Below, piece by piece: positions 11,233-23,693 of a stretch of DNA of 64,000 bases. Under the pieces are notes generated by a model. The model saw only the letters and a program-made list of their open reading frames with translations. It made no database searches and had not been told where the DNA came from. The stretch is taken from assembly GCA_023313575.1 (NCBI GenBank), contig JAJTTP010000001.1, positions 2,542,001 to 2,606,000 of the forward strand. The letters are read 5' to 3'. The DNA is from Eutypella sp. D-1. Its lineage: Eukaryota > Ascomycota > Sordariomycetes > Xylariales > Diatrypaceae. The first letter of the stretch is position 1; every line of letters starts with the position of its first letter. The translations under genes were made by a program, and so were the position numbers.

Positions 11233-14200
11233 CGTATCGTAGCGGTGGTGGTCTTCCTGAACCGAAGCTCTTTTATGTGGAAAAGAAGAGAATAGGCACG
11301 TGCCCTACAGCGAGAGGTGTTGGCTTTGTTCTCCAAGCAGAGGATTGTTGGGTAGAGCACACAAGACGTCAAAGTCGAAGATAGTGCCGCCGCTGTGATC
11401 CAAGCAAGAGAAATAAAGCACACGAGGTGGGTGAGGAAAGGGAAAGCAGCTTCGCTGTGCAGTTCTTGTTGTTTCTTATATGACGGATAGGAAATTTGAA
11501 ACGGAAAGGGAAGTTAAGTAAGTCAGATAGACAGATAGTCAGTTAAACCCTCGTGCCAGGCGGTCTATGTCATGTCATATATCTTCAGAGGATGGGGCCA
11601 CCGGGTGGGCGATTGGGCGGGTCGGGCCCTGCTCTAGTCAGTCAGTTCTTTGAGCCCACCACCCACCACCCACCACCCTCCACCCTCCATCCACCTATCT
11701 ACCTATGTAGGTAGTTATTACACGCATATTAGCTAACCAGAGCTTTCTATGTACATATTTATCTATTCAGGGCAGATTCCAGAAGCAGGTAGCAAATCTG
11801 GCAAGGTTGACAAGATTGGCAAGCGTAGACAACCGGCGATCTCACCGCCACTGAGCCGTCCCCGTGTCCCGATTCGCCAGATCGGGTCCCCGGCTACACC
11901 CCCGGGGGGGCACGCGACATGTTGTAATGGATGATACAACACTGCATATAACGATGTATGTACGTGTACATGCATATATATACACGGCTACTTGGCGCTA
12001 TTGTCATGACCTCTTGTTGGTATAGAAAAATACTGACTACAAGGCAGACTCGTAGACCGTCGGAATAGCCCGTGCCACGGTGCGGGGAAAACATGACGAA
12101 CTACTACATACATAAGTACAGAGATACGTTATGTGAACCTACCTACCTAAGCTACACGCCTGTACCTATCTGGTCTCGAGTTATTAGTCAAGCTCCGTGA
12201 TCAAGCGACGTACATAAGTAGGTAGGTTAAAGGATTACCATGAAGGTCATTGGATGTTTCCCCAGGTAGAGTTTCTGGGCCTGACTTGAAGTATTGGCTG
12301 ATTGGATTGAGTTGGAGTTGTATAGACGCTAGTTGCGTCGGTGGCGGCCCCGGAGTGGTTGAATAGGGGGTCTCGGCCTCGATAGGCTTCAGCATTAATC
12401 TTTTAGAGGCTTATACTATGTAAGTCGACCCGATAATAGCATCTCGAGGTCAAGCTCCCGAGTTATCCATATGGATAACATGGACTCTCTCACTCCCCAA
12501 TAACTTGGGGTATCTACATCAAGTAGTACCGAAGTGCAACGAGTTTATAGACCTTAGACATGCAATGCGGACGTATGTATGTGTAAGTATGTGGGCAAGT
12601 GGGGTTATCGTAAGACTCGGGTAAGATTACGTAAATTTGAATATTGTAGATGCGAAAGTACTGGACATCGAGATTGTTGCCTTTAACTACCAGGCTCCTA
12701 TCAATCTTAGGGGAATAGATAGAAAGAAGAGGCTATAGGGCTTAGTGAATAGCTCGTAGCAAAAGGGAGAAATCCCAATTTCATTTCTTATCGCATTTCT
12801 GTTATCGCGACCCTTAAAAGCTAATTCTATGAGATTGGAATGCAGATAATATTATTCGTACGACGTGGTTTACGTGAATTCCGAAAAATTGCGAGGCCGG
12901 GCCGGTGTACTCAAGTATGTCGGCCAAATATGCTCCGTAATATCATAGTACTCCTGCAACTCCTGGATGCCGTATGCCGGAAACCGGGACCGGTCGGGGC
13001 ATCCCTATTACGGAGTTCGAACGGGATAGTGGAGATAACCTTACTTACTTAAGTAAGCAGTTTGGCAGGATAAATATGGAGCCAGCTGCTATGCCGTTAG
13101 ATTGCCCCACATAGAGATACCATAAGGGGCTATGTATCGTAGCTTGTCTCACCATTAGCTCGGACAGGGACATAATCCAATCAAATAATGATAATCCTGA
13201 TATACTATGTAATATACCATGTACCCCATTGACATCCCTCCATCGATCGTGATACAATTCTTGCTACAGCTCCTGTATTGTGCTTGTATGAAAGTATGTA
13301 TTTCGTGTCATGTTTATACTTGGCTCAGCTGATGCTTATTCAGGTATGCTTCTAATACATACCTATAAGCTGCTAGGCTGCCTCTGCGAAGCTTCCCCTG
13401 AATCGAGGCAGTTGATAAGTCGTTTCCAAGTTACACCCGACAGTTTTGCCACGCAAATATGCAGGTACGGCTGGACGGCAGACGGGGTACGGTTCAGGAG
13501 AACATACGAAAAAGGCAAAAAGGGTAACCCTCAGGCTGTTCAGGTATTTGGGTATCAAACGTGATAGGCAGGGAACCGGGTAGTGCACGGAGTGTGGAGA
13601 TCGGCCTAGTCCATTTCCGGTTACGTCTAATAACGAGAACCTGGAACCTTGCCCTTATTATTGGTCCTATTAAACATCTACATACATGTAGGTAGTATCA
13701 ACTTATTCCACAAGTTCCATTAACTATAAGTTTTGACGTGCAGTACGGAGTACAGACGTGCAGAAATAAAGTGCAGACATACCTACAGTAGGTACCTATT
13801 CTACCTAGGTAGTTATTATAAGTAGGGAGTATGTAAAATGAGAAGTTGTATATAGTAACATTTTTGTAGCAAACGTAGCCTTCTTCGAGGCCGGGTTAGT
13901 AAGAGTATGCGGTAGGTAAACAGTTCTATCTACATACTTACCTAGGTAGGTACAGATGTACGAATTCATCACAAGATCACCACCATCTCTTTTTCTCCCC
14001 TTTTTAGCATTGATAGCGTTGATTATCCTGGGGGTGGGGCATCTTCCTTCAACCTGAATTCACTAGAGCTACCTAAGCTATCCAAGCAACCAAGCTATCC
14101 GTCCAGGCCCTGGAGCTATCCGTACATGTCCAGTAGTACCTAAGGTATGTACAATACTTAGTTTCGATTTCACTACTTAGTGGTAATAATTTCATTCCTT

Positions 14201-15154
14201 CTCTTGTCCATCCTCCTTCCGAGCCTCCCTGGCATTTCTAACCACCTGCACTCACTCACTCCATGAAACTCTTCTAAGGTTTGCATTGCTTTTTACGCAT
14301 TTTGACATTTGACATCCAGACAGTAGCTATTACAACTGCTACCTACATACATAACACTTAATAACCACCTGGGTACCTACTCATTAAGCCCCCCCTTCTC
14401 GGCCCCCCCTCGCCCCCCGGGTGTTCATCGCCTAGCCCGAGATGTGTCGATCTTAAACCTAGGAATACTTAGATAGATTGATCTGGTCTATCCATCTATC
14501 TTTTGGTTTTTTTTTTTAGTCTTTAGTCACTCATTTCGACTCCTGGAGCTCTACTGTCTGCCCCAAGTTTCCCGACTTGTGGATTGCTCGATCGTCCGTC
14601 TGTTCGTTCGTTCGTTCATTCATCGTTCTATTGCAGGTTGGTCACCATCTACCAGACTACTAGACTACTAGATGATAGTAGTTGTGTTGTAGTGTCATAC
14701 TCGGCATACTCGGGGGTAGAAACAAGAAGATTCATACTTCATACTGGATACTTCTTGCCTGCTTGTCTGCTTGCTTACATTCATTGTTCTCGGCGCCCAT
14801 CAATGGCATACACCAAACAACTCTCTTTGACTACCATTTAAACAATACTCAATTGTTCTCAATTGCTCTCCTATCTCTCTATCCTGTCCAATACGCTTTA
14901 TCGGCAACGACATATATCTATATGCACACTGCCAATAATACCCACTACGGCCTCTTCTTCCCTTGCTGTTCGCTCTTTTAATACCGGTCTTAATTCTCGA
15001 AACGAAAGAAGAACTGCCAGAGGAATTTCCAGGTCTAATATAGAAAGAGGAAGGAAGGAAAGATAAAGGTAAAAAGGGAAAGAGAAAAAAAGGAAGGAAG
15101 GAAAGATAAAGGTAAAAAGGGAAAGAGAAAAAAAGAAAAGAAAAATCAGACACC
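11233..15154. other. Long intergenic region with CCTA/TAGG repeats
   Basis: About 3.9 kb lie between the small membrane protein gene and the unknown gene at 15155. The palindrome TACCTAGGTA occurs at 13802 and 13939, and TACGGAGTA at 13744. Many short CCTA or TAGG runs are present. Frames such as 12840-13052 and 14682-14981 have no recognisable motif. The last 500 bases are probably promoter and 5' leader of the downstream gene. Confidence 0.55.
15048..15133 (+). repeat. Perfect 43-bp tandem duplication in a purine-rich leader
   Basis: Two identical 43-bp units, 15048-15090 and 15091-15133, each start AGGAAGGAAGGAAAGATAAA and are almost entirely purine on the plus strand. The array ends 21 bases before the ATG at 15155, so it is probably in the 5' leader or core promoter of that gene. 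Confidence 0.93.
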
Positions 15155-15922
15155 ATGGCGCGTATAACCCACGTCCGAAAGCAGTCGTCAATCGACCAGT
15201 TCTTCGAGGAGATCCAGGGACTCGACGACACCCTGGCCGAGGACCTGCTACGCGACCTGAACCACACAACGACGAGCAACGTGCCCGTGAACGAGGGGAT
15301 CGGCTTCTTCGAGGACCCGGACCCGAATTCGCGCCGCCGTCGCCGCTCCACCTTCCTCAAGTCCGTGTCTAACTTCGACCTGCGCACCACTGGCAGGCCC
15401 GGCGAGGACGCCCCGCCTCTGCCCAGTCCCCCTCGGGCCAGGAGCGCCAGCGCCACCCCGCATAAGGATGGCGAGGATGCCGACGCCCGCCGCCACTACC
15501 ACGGCAGCGACGGCAGCCGGTACAGGGCGTACAAGCGCATCAGCCGGCCGTGGCACACGCCGAGCAGCCGGGACCTGCTGATGGCGTATCTGACGGGGTC
15601 CACGGGGCCTTCGCCGCCGCCCATGTCGTCCGCCTCGTCATCGTACTCTTCCTCGGGCCCCGACTCGCCCACCACGCCCCGCACCGCCTCCTCTTCCGCC
15701 CTCTTCTTCTCCCCCATGGTCGCCGAGCCTGAGGACCTCGACGCCCCCGGCCTCGACCTGCTCGAGCCTTCACCCGCACGCAAGCCCCGCTGCTTCACCC
15801 CTACCACTCCGGGCGGATTCCCCTCAATGGATATGGCCATGGGCGGCATGGGCGGTCTCGCCGCGCAACCCGGTGAAGCCATGATCAGCGGCATCTTCGA
15901 AGTCCTGTCCGCGGAGTCGTGA
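15155..15922 (+). CDS. Hypothetical protein, Ser/Pro-rich (255 aa, single exon)
   Basis: One intron-free frame of 255 residues starts in a good context (CACCATGGCG). I do not recognise a family. The amino-terminal 60 residues look folded or helix-prone (QSSIDQFFEEIQGLDDTLAE), followed by a basic RRRRR cluster near residue 58. A central part with HYHGSDGSRYRAYKRISRPW and SSRDLLMAYLTG (about 115-147) is the most likely conserved motif. Then come a Ser/Pro-rich linker and a Met/Gly-rich carboxyl end (MDMAMGGMGG). No signal peptide or membrane helix is seen. The codon choice is strongly GC-biased like the other intact genes here, which supports real coding. The minus-strand frames over the same bases are shadows. 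Possibly a nuclear or cytosolic regulator, but this is a guess. Confidence 0.72.
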   Translation: MARITHVRKQSSIDQFFEEIQGLDDTLAEDLLRDLNHTTTSNVPVNEGIGFFEDPDPNSRRRRRSTFLKSVSNFDLRTTGRPGEDAPPLPSPPRARSASATPHKDGEDADARRHYHGSDGSRYRAYKRISRPWHTPSSRDLLMAYLTGSTGPSPPPMSSASSSYSSSGPDSPTTPRTASSSALFFSPMVAEPEDLDAPGLDLLEPSPARKPRCFTPTTPGGFPSMDMAMGGMGGLAAQPGEAMISGIFEVLSAES

Positions 15923-18515
15923 TAGAGGAAAGAAGACAGGAGAAGGGCCAAGAAACAGGAACGCGACGGGAAATAATCGTAATGGATACGAATTGCAGGA
16001 AGAGGACAGGGAGGGGAGAAGGGGGATAATCAGAAGAAGAAAAAGTCTGCCACGGAACGGAGGAGGGCGCGACGGTCCGAGGAGTGAGAGTGGAAACCTT
16101 CACTCCCCGGCGCGATGGGTTTTTTTCTCTCCAGTGGGCAGTTTTGCTGCTGATAAGGTGTGATGGGGAAGGAAAAGGGGTGGTCTCAGGGCCGATCCCC
16201 TCTATATCAGGGTTTTTTCCTTTGATCGTTGCCATCGTACGGAACAGCCCGCCATTTTCATTTCAATTTCCAACTTTTTCGCGGCGTATCTTTTGTTTTT
16301 TTGTCTTGTTTTTTTCTTCCTGCCGCTTTCTTTCCATTCTTGCATCACGATGATACCAAACCACGGCGTTTCGGGGAACACTTTTTTTTTTCTCTTCTCG
16401 TCTCGTCCCTCTTGTCTTAAGGGGGAAGAAAAGAAGGCAGGGGAGGGTGGGAAAATTTCCTTTTTTTCTTAAAAAAAAAGACTAAAAGGGCCATCCCATT
16501 TAACTTTTAATTGTTCCTCATCTCTTGTTTCAACATTCTTACGTTCCCTATCTCGGTCTTGCTCTTAGCTTCTTTCCTTTTTAGGAACACGTTTTTTTCG
16601 ATTCAAATGCAGAATATGTGTGTGTGTATGTTTGTGTGTATACTACCGCAATGGGGGAAAAAAACATTTGTGATAGATATATGTACAGTTTGTGTCTTTT
16701 TTTACACACGTGCATTGTTTTTACACAACATATACGCAGCTAACTTTCATGTCGTTTGGGGGGATTCCGTAAAGTCCGTGGTCCAAGTTATGACAAAAAG
16801 AACACAAAAAGCAGGGCAGGCGGGACAAAAGGGAGGCGGCGAGACAAACGGCGTCTCCGGCTTGTTCTGCTTTTGCTTCTTTTTTTTTTTTCTCTCTCTT
16901 TCGTTTCCTTACGTTCCTTCCACTTTCATACTACAACTAAGCAAACTGTACGTACATAACACACACACACACACACACACAAGAAGGTATTCTTCTATGT
17001 AGCTATACAAACTACCTAAAAATTAGAGAAAGAAGGGATCAAAAATTATCTTTTCAAAAAAAAATTTATGTCTTGTCTGCAATCGCGTCCCTGTGGACAA
17101 TATGAAATGCCGTTAGGTTTACCGGTAGGCAGCTCAAAGCCAAGTTTCCGAGGCTTCCTCTTGACCAAGTAGGTGCTGCGTATAAGTAGATCGACTCGAA
17201 AGGGGATAGGATTGATATGGCATAGATACGGGGTGAAGGGTGGCATAGGGGGTTAACGAGGGGGAGCAAGCATTTTAAGACAGTCAAAGCCTAAGCATAA
17301 AAATCGGTACGCATCATGCACATTCCCACTCGCAATATAGGCTCATAACCTCATAAAAGAAAAGAGATCTAATCGCCTAACCGAAAACCTTCCACATCTT
17401 GACCGCGCGGGGAGCACGATTGCTATCACCCTGTCCACGCATGTGTATGTATGTATCTACGTACGTACGTACGTATTCTCCGGAGACCCCCCCCGGGCAT
17501 AACCCAGCTCAGCTGTCTAGTTTGCTTGCCTGCCTGTCCGCTTAACTGCTGGGGCTGGTTCCATCTCCATCCCCTACATCTTCTGCTCGTCTCCTACTTG
17601 CAGTGAGAGCAGATAGGCAGGGAAGCATAAGTAGGCAGGTAGATAGGTAGTTAGAAAAACAACCTCGGACCTTTTTAGCCTCGGAGCGGAAAGCAAAGTG
17701 AGGTTTTGCGAGAGAACGAACTACTCGCCTGGAGGCTCAATCCTCTTGCTGCCATCCTAAGTAGCCTATTCATCTGCTTAGCTACATAAGTAAGGAAGAA
17801 GGGACGAGAAAAGGGGGCAAGCAGGGGGGTTTGATTGTAGGGGGCGAAGGCAAGGGAATAGCACCACTGGTTCGTCCTCCCCTGACGAACCCCCCTCCAC
17901 TCCCCACCCCCCCCCCCCCAAAAAAAAGCGTAGCCGATCCACACTGCTAGAAATACATGATAGAAAAAAGCTTCACGACACCACGCACGCAAACCAGCTG
18001 GTTGGCCCAGTCGCGTGGCACGCGGATGTGGTATGGCATGCAATGGAATGGAAAGGTTACGCAGAACCAGACCCAGACCCTGTGCTGAACTATGTATCCC
18101 ATTCCTTTCTTTCTTTCGTTCCTCAATGATCCGTAAAAGGAGTCGAATTCTCCTGGATGAATTGGCCACCTCATCCACCCATCTCCCCCCCCCTCCTTCC
18201 CTTAACCCCCGCTCATAAGAAAATAACCCGCCTTGCCGCCCATATCTATCGCAAAGAGCGCCTCCCCCTAACTCCTCCTCCCTCCCAAAGTGTTTTCCAG
18301 AAGGGGAGTCAAGATGTTTCCTCGTTTCCAGACGTATGAAAGACGGCGGTATCACGCGGCGACTCTGAATAACCCGTGCACCTATTGTTACGCGGTCAAA
18401 TAGCTGAACCACCTCTCCGCCCCTTAATAAAAACCAGGCGATATCCACATTTTACGGGAATGCCTGATGCTTCTGTGCGCCACGGCGGCCTTCCCGGGGC
18501 TTCGAAAGACCCCAA
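15923..18515. other. Convergent intergenic region with long 3' tails
   Basis: About 2.6 kb lie between two convergent genes. It is T-rich from 16230 to 16620, has a CA dinucleotide array at 16959-16980, a TACG tetranucleotide run near 17459-17475, and a C-tract followed by A near 17908-17926. The open frames at 16511-17002 (+) and 17675-18448 (-) are low in complexity and show no domain. I see no gene. Confidence 0.55.
16959..16980. repeat. CA dinucleotide microsatellite
   Basis: Eleven AC units in tandem in the intergenic region. Confidence 0.95.
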
Positions 18516-20219
18516 TCAATTTCGTCGATCACCGCCACCGAATCGGTCTCTTAACCAGTGGAATGGGCCTCCGCCGCCACTACCGCCGCCGCTGCCGCCG
18601 CCACTAGAAGTAGAGTTTCTATCTCTCGTCCGGTCACCACCGTTCGCCGATCGGCGGCTTGCGGGCGAAGGGCTCCTAACCCTTGGCGAGGGAGAAGTAT
18701 GAGTCTCTCTGGGAGGCGAGCTCGAGTCTCGGCGGGACGGCCGGCCAGGAGTCGGACGGCGGTCGTATGGGTCCACTAAATTCCGGATGGAGTCTAGTCT
18801 CGCTCCTCCCTGCATTCTTAGATGCGCTCTCCTCCTGTCGGCGGCGCCGAGCGGCGAAAACGGGGAAGCGTTCGAAGGGCCGGGCTGTGAAGAGGACGCA
18901 GCCCCTTCAGCACCGCCGCGGCGGCTTTCGGCCCCATCGGTAATGGACGTGCGGCAGATGGGGCAAGTGTTGTGTTGCCGTAACCAGGAAGCGACGCACT
19001 TATCGTGGAACCAGTGCTTACATGGGAGCACACTTACTTCTTCTCCCACCCCTAAATCATCCATACAGATAGTGCATTCGCCCTTCAGATCGGGGCCGAG
19101 CATTTCGGCATCCAACGCCTTCTTGGGCAGACCCGAGATCGCCTCTTCCGAAGCAGGAGGCGGGGCATTCGACTGTGGATTCGCCTCCATCAAATTGGTA
19201 ATGATGCGATCTAATGCTTCCTGCGTATAGACAGCATCGCCGTGTGCGGCATGAGGGTTAAGAAAGCTTGCAAATATATGGTTTAGGGCATTCACGAGTT
19301 CCTGCGGACGAGCATCTTCATCTGGATTAGGGTTGTGTGGATCGTCTTCGCGACCTGGGCTTCTTTGTCCACCAGGCATAGGTGCCATAGGCGGAGGGCC
19401 TATTACGCCGAACATGTTGCCAAAAATTCTACCTCAACAATTAGCATGCCGGAAAAGTAGTATAATGATTACGATGTGGAATTGAAGAGGGAGGGAGTTA
19501 TTATTATACCTTGCAAACTCATCGCCACCAGGAGCGCCCTGGCCCATCCCGGTATGTCGAATTCTGCGTCCCCCAGGGCCAGTAGTGATAGTCACACTGC
19601 TAACGCCGCCACGAAAACCCGGACCGGATATTCTTCTATAAGTGAATTGCGGGGGGCCGCCTTGTTCGGCAAATGGCGATTCGGGAGCCGGCCTACCAAG
19701 AGGTGATGGCGGACCTCCTATGTCGCCAAGCATCTCGGTAAACCTGCGAATGATCGACTCGCCACTGTTGGGGTCCGCGCGTGCTGCGTTTTCAGGGGTC
19801 GGACGATCGGGGGATCGGAATATGGTGCGCCTGCCAAATACGCCGCCAGGACCATGGGCGAAATGCTCCTCGATATTGGGCTCATCGGGGTCGGAGTCGG
19901 AGTCATGGTAGAGATGCCGATGGGGATGGTGGTGGTCAAGATCAGAGAGCGCATCGTGTGATAAGGGCCGGGGGTCGTTTTCAGGATCAATCTTGAAACT
20001 AGTTAGCACATACTCTCAAATGCTGCTGTGTAAGAAATGAAGTCGGGCATGATCGCATAGTCGTACAATTTCAGTTGCCTCGCTATGACAGCTTGGACAG
20101 GCTAGAGAGTCGGTCGGGCTATCATCCTTATACCATTCATGTTCGCACTGGTGACAAAATATGACCTCGCGCCCGGCGGTGGCGTCGAGGTGACGATTAG
20201 AAGATAGGTTGGACGCCAT
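18516..20219 (-). CDS. RING-H2 E3 ubiquitin ligase with N-terminal zinc ribbon (RNF126/RNF115-like)
   Basis: Predicted E3 ubiquitin ligase of 515 residues. Exons on the minus strand are 20219-20067, 19991-19510 and 19428-18516; introns of 75 and 81 bp keep phase. The amino terminus carries a four-cysteine zinc ribbon (FCHQCEHEWY about residues 21-30, then CPSCHSEATE about 41-50), as in RNF126/RNF115-type ligases that bind quality-control partners. A RING-H2 domain spans about 330-370, with cysteines and histidines spaced C-x2-C (CTICMDD), C-x-H-x2-H-x2-C (CKHWFHDKC) and C-x2-C (CPICRT), so all eight zinc ligands are present. The linker is acidic and disordered; the tail is Arg/Ser/Pro-rich and ends in a Gly-rich run. 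The second acceptor could also be read as TTGAG, but that puts a stop in frame, so AGGTAG is used. The substrate is unknown. Confidence 0.88.
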
Positions 20220-22941
20220 TTGACCCTGCCTTCGAGAATTTTGATAAGCGGCGAGGGCCGTAAGTCCAAGGCCTAGAGCTAGGCCACTTGCTCCTCGGAA
20301 AGCTGCTCGGAAAGCCAGAATGACGACTTTGTAAGAAGGCTTTGTAAGAAGGACGAATGGTATGCCCTAACTACCTTAGTAAGATAAAAGAAAGATAGCC
20401 GGATAGCCCCCGCGCAGTAGAGTGGCAGCGAGGAAAGGCAGAATCGCACGGAGACTGGCGCGGGGTAAGGCAGAGTCGCGACCACACCACCGCCAATGGA
20501 TGATGGTAGAAGAGAATAGGCTAGATAGACTATGTTCTCTGTGTTCTCTGTAGAAGGCTGGCAGGCTGGTGGTGTGTCTGTGCAACAGCCCTACTTAGAC
20601 TACCTAGGTAGATATTGGTAAGTAACTAAGCGGCTGTGACGGATAGCCCGGCAGGTTGTACAGGGCAAGGATGCATGTGTATATGTGTATGTGTGTATGT
20701 GTACACTTGAATGTGGAAGAGAGATAGAGGGAGAAAAAGAAAGAGGGAGAAAGAAAAATGCCAAGTACAAGTCTAGTTTCCCGTCGGCAAAAGAAAAGAA
20801 ATATTCGCAAGAGAAGGAAACGTATTCAAGTACTGGGTAAGTAGGTAGATAGGTAGGTAAATAGGCCTGTGACTGGATGGTTTGCAGTGTAATAAGCTGC
20901 GCTGACCTATCTGGTGGTAAGCTAGGGCTGACCTGTTGCGACGTAGTAGGATTCCTGTTTTCTTGTTTCCTTCCTTCAGGATAATGACTACCTGGGAGGT
21001 TTAGTGAATGTCAACAGCCCAGCCAAGTAAGGATACTTGGAGATGCCGGGAGTATGTCGGGTAGTTGAGACGGGAAGATGATGACGATGCGATATGTAGA
21101 AAACAATCCACGGATGTTTCCTACCTGGTAGGTAGATAGGTACTTAAGTTAGGTAGGTAGGTAGTCTGGTAGTGCAAGTTGTAAGATGTTAGGGAAAGGT
21201 AAGGCGCGCGCGTGTTAATAGGCGATTTATGTAGGTAGGCGTATTACTCAAACATATATAATACGTACTGTACAGCCGAGTAACAGGGAGTTATAACTTT
21301 GGATGTTGGCCACCTACCTACAAGGAGGTTTGTATGTTAGGTAGGTTTATATGTTGGTACGCATTGAATGCATCCCGTCTCTTTGACTGTGTTTAGACAA
21401 AAAGGAAAAATTAAAGCTAATAACTGGAAGTTAGTGAACTAGAAAGGCAAAGGAACTTTACAAGCAAGTAACTTGGCAGGCTTACATATTGTTTATCGTG
21501 TTGTATACAGCCGCGATACCTGCTTTTAATCTATGGGCATGACATTAATCAGCATTTAAGTTAATTGCATCCATTTTTATAGTGGCCACCGGCTACGTAC
21601 TTACGTGTAGGTATGAAGGTGGACTACCTAAGAAGTATTTACTAGATACAGGCAGGTACGATGTTGAGTTACTTTACATATCAGAAACCATGCGAACCTA
21701 CCTCGGGTTTCCTAAAACCCCATTATACGACGTCCTAAGCCAGATCAGCTGGGTTTCTACTCAATGTAAGCTGCAGGTGGCTGGCTGTCTGGCTGGCTGA
21801 CTAGAATTCACCCCTTTAAAAGGGATTTATAGATCTCTCCGGTGTCCCTATTTTGAATTTTATGATGTCGTGGCAGCAACCAGTAGAGTGGTTATGCTGC
21901 TGCAATACAAGGGTTTAAATGGCCCGGGAGGGAGGGAGCGGCGTGCAATCCCTAAAGTTCCTTGCGTCGGTACCCACGACTTCCCAAATGCCCGTCATAG
22001 ATACGCCTTACCCAAGTAGAGAATACAAAGCCCAGCGCATCTTTCCGCGGCTTTCGTCATGTTTCCAGAACACCGTGGGGCAAATTTACACTTCTATATT
22101 ATGTACCTAGGTATCTGGACCTAACCGCCCATGTACCCAAGTACCTAAACACATATAATTCGGAGCAGCCCGAACCTGTCAAGTAGTTGACAATGAAAAT
22201 GGGTCAGTACTCAAGCCGCCGGTAGGTACACAGCTGGGCACTGAACCATTTTCATTGTCACCCAGTTGCCTGACTGATTACCGGCTAGGTTAACCTGGCA
22301 GCCCTGAATAGATGCTCTTTATAGCACAGCCACACTTTCGGTAAGCCACCAAGCTACCGAAATTTCCCTTTCACCTCCAATGATCCGATTTCATCACGAG
22401 CATATGCTGTTGGCTTGCCACCCGAGCGTAAGATGCAACAAGAATCAGTACAAGGCGTAGTATTGGCATAGTTGGGATATTGTCGGGCTAGGCGCCTTAA
22501 GAAACTTATAACTATTGTTCACTACCCATCCTAAGCCCTTAAGTAATCAGGTAATTTGAACGCCGCCAACATGAGAAGAGACGCAGGAGACCTCGAAGTA
22601 GGTAATAGGGAGATTGCTGAGGTAGGTGATAGGAGAGGATAGCTCATTTGTGCTTTGCTTTTTATAATACAACCTACCGGCCAACAATACCGGAAGGGCA
22701 TCTACCCTCTCGACCTTGGTTCTTGTTCCCCCGCAAAACTGAACGCCGCTTGCTATTCTGAGCGAAGCTTAATCATGCCCAAAAAAGAACCCGAACCCCT
22801 GCTCTCCCAACAGACCACGCATTCATTCATAGCAAGGCCTTCGCTCTCTTTCATTTTTATTTTTCGGGGGGTTTTTTTGGTTTGTTTTCAACATTCCTCC
22901 TAGGCACCGCGGGCCGAAAGAAGATCCGACGACCCCTTAAA
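20220..22941. other. Intergenic region with a strong hairpin
   Basis: About 2.7 kb upstream of the RING gene and downstream of FIS1. It has TACCTAGGTA palindromes at 20601 and 22104, many TAGG runs near 20840-20870 and 21120-21170, and a 21-bp inverted repeat at 22188-22260. Short frames such as 21582-21800 and 22655-22903 show nothing recognisable. Confidence 0.55.
22188..22260. repeat. Inverted repeat (21-bp arms, 31-bp loop)
   Basis: The left arm 22188-22208 begins TGACAATGAAAATGG and the right arm 22240-22260 is its reverse complement with one mismatch. The spacer is 31 bases. It could fold as a stem-loop or be a dimer binding site; nothing ties it to a neighbouring gene. Confidence 0.85.
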
Positions 22942-23693
22942 TTACCGTCTCTTACCGCGGAACAGCATGCCGCCGAGTACGCCGGCGGCGACGGCAACAC
23001 CGCTAATGATGGCAACGCCCATCAAGCCCTCCTTCGCCACCTTGTCGTCGATCAGCCTCCGTAGGTCCGCGGCTTGCAGGTTCGCCGGCTCCTTGTCTAG
23101 CAGCAGGTCGTTGTACCGCCTCGCCTCGCCGTAGTTGCCGAGCTTGTAGTTTCCCAGCGCCAGGTAGTAGAGGCACTCACGGCGGCGCTCCGGCGACACG
23201 CGGAAGATGTCCGACAGTAGGCGCACGCCCTCCTGCTGGTCGTTCCGCGAGTTCGATTTCACCAGTCCCTGTTTCGCATCGGGCCAAGCGGGTCAGCCAG
23301 GATGATCGCATAAAGCCAGGCCCAGAATAATGATGATGATGATGATGACGATGATCATGATCATGAAGGGAAAAAGAAAAGAACTAGTACACATACCCAT
23401 GCGTAGTTAAATTTCGTTTGTATTCCCACCATGTCCCCCTCTTTCTCATATTGTGCCCGTAGTACCTGGAGTTCCGCCGGCTTGAGCGGGCTGGTCGTCG
23501 GGGAAGTAAGGTTAGTTACTTTACTAGGTATTGAACGCTGGTTCATCGCGAATGCGGGGGAGAAAGGGTAACGTACGTCTCCGCATCGACGGCATCTAGG
23601 AGTAAAAGAAGGGGGGGAAAGGTCAGCGCCGTTTTCCAAATGTCTAATCCTCCGGGACTTTTGAATAAATTACTTACGAGGTAATGCTGTCAT
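22942..23693 (-). CDS. FIS1: Mitochondrial fission protein Fis1
   Basis: Tail-anchored outer-membrane receptor that recruits the dynamin-type fission machinery to mitochondria and peroxisomes. Four coding exons on the minus strand: 23693-23678 (16 nt), 23595-23577 (19 nt), 23490-23397 and 23268-22942, giving 151 residues, the usual Fis1 size. The TPR-like helical bundle carries typical residues ([20 protein letters not shown], then [20 protein letters not shown]). The last 25 residues are a hydrophobic anchor ([20 protein letters not shown]) with a short basic tail ending KRR, the classic mitochondrial targeting layout. The two first exons are tiny but both junctions stay in phase and spell the expected start (MTALP...[13 protein letters not shown]). 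The third intron contains a GATGAT/ATCATG simple repeat. Confident assignment. Confidence 0.95.

Noticed and set aside
16511..17002. 163-residue plus-strand frame
   Set aside because: Encoded by T-rich and CA-repeat DNA; the Phe/Cys and Thr-His runs are repeat translation.
17675..18448. 257-residue minus-strand frame downstream of the RING gene
   Set aside because: Composition is low in complexity (Gly and Arg runs from C-tracts); it probably covers the RING gene 3' region. No domain or splice partner.
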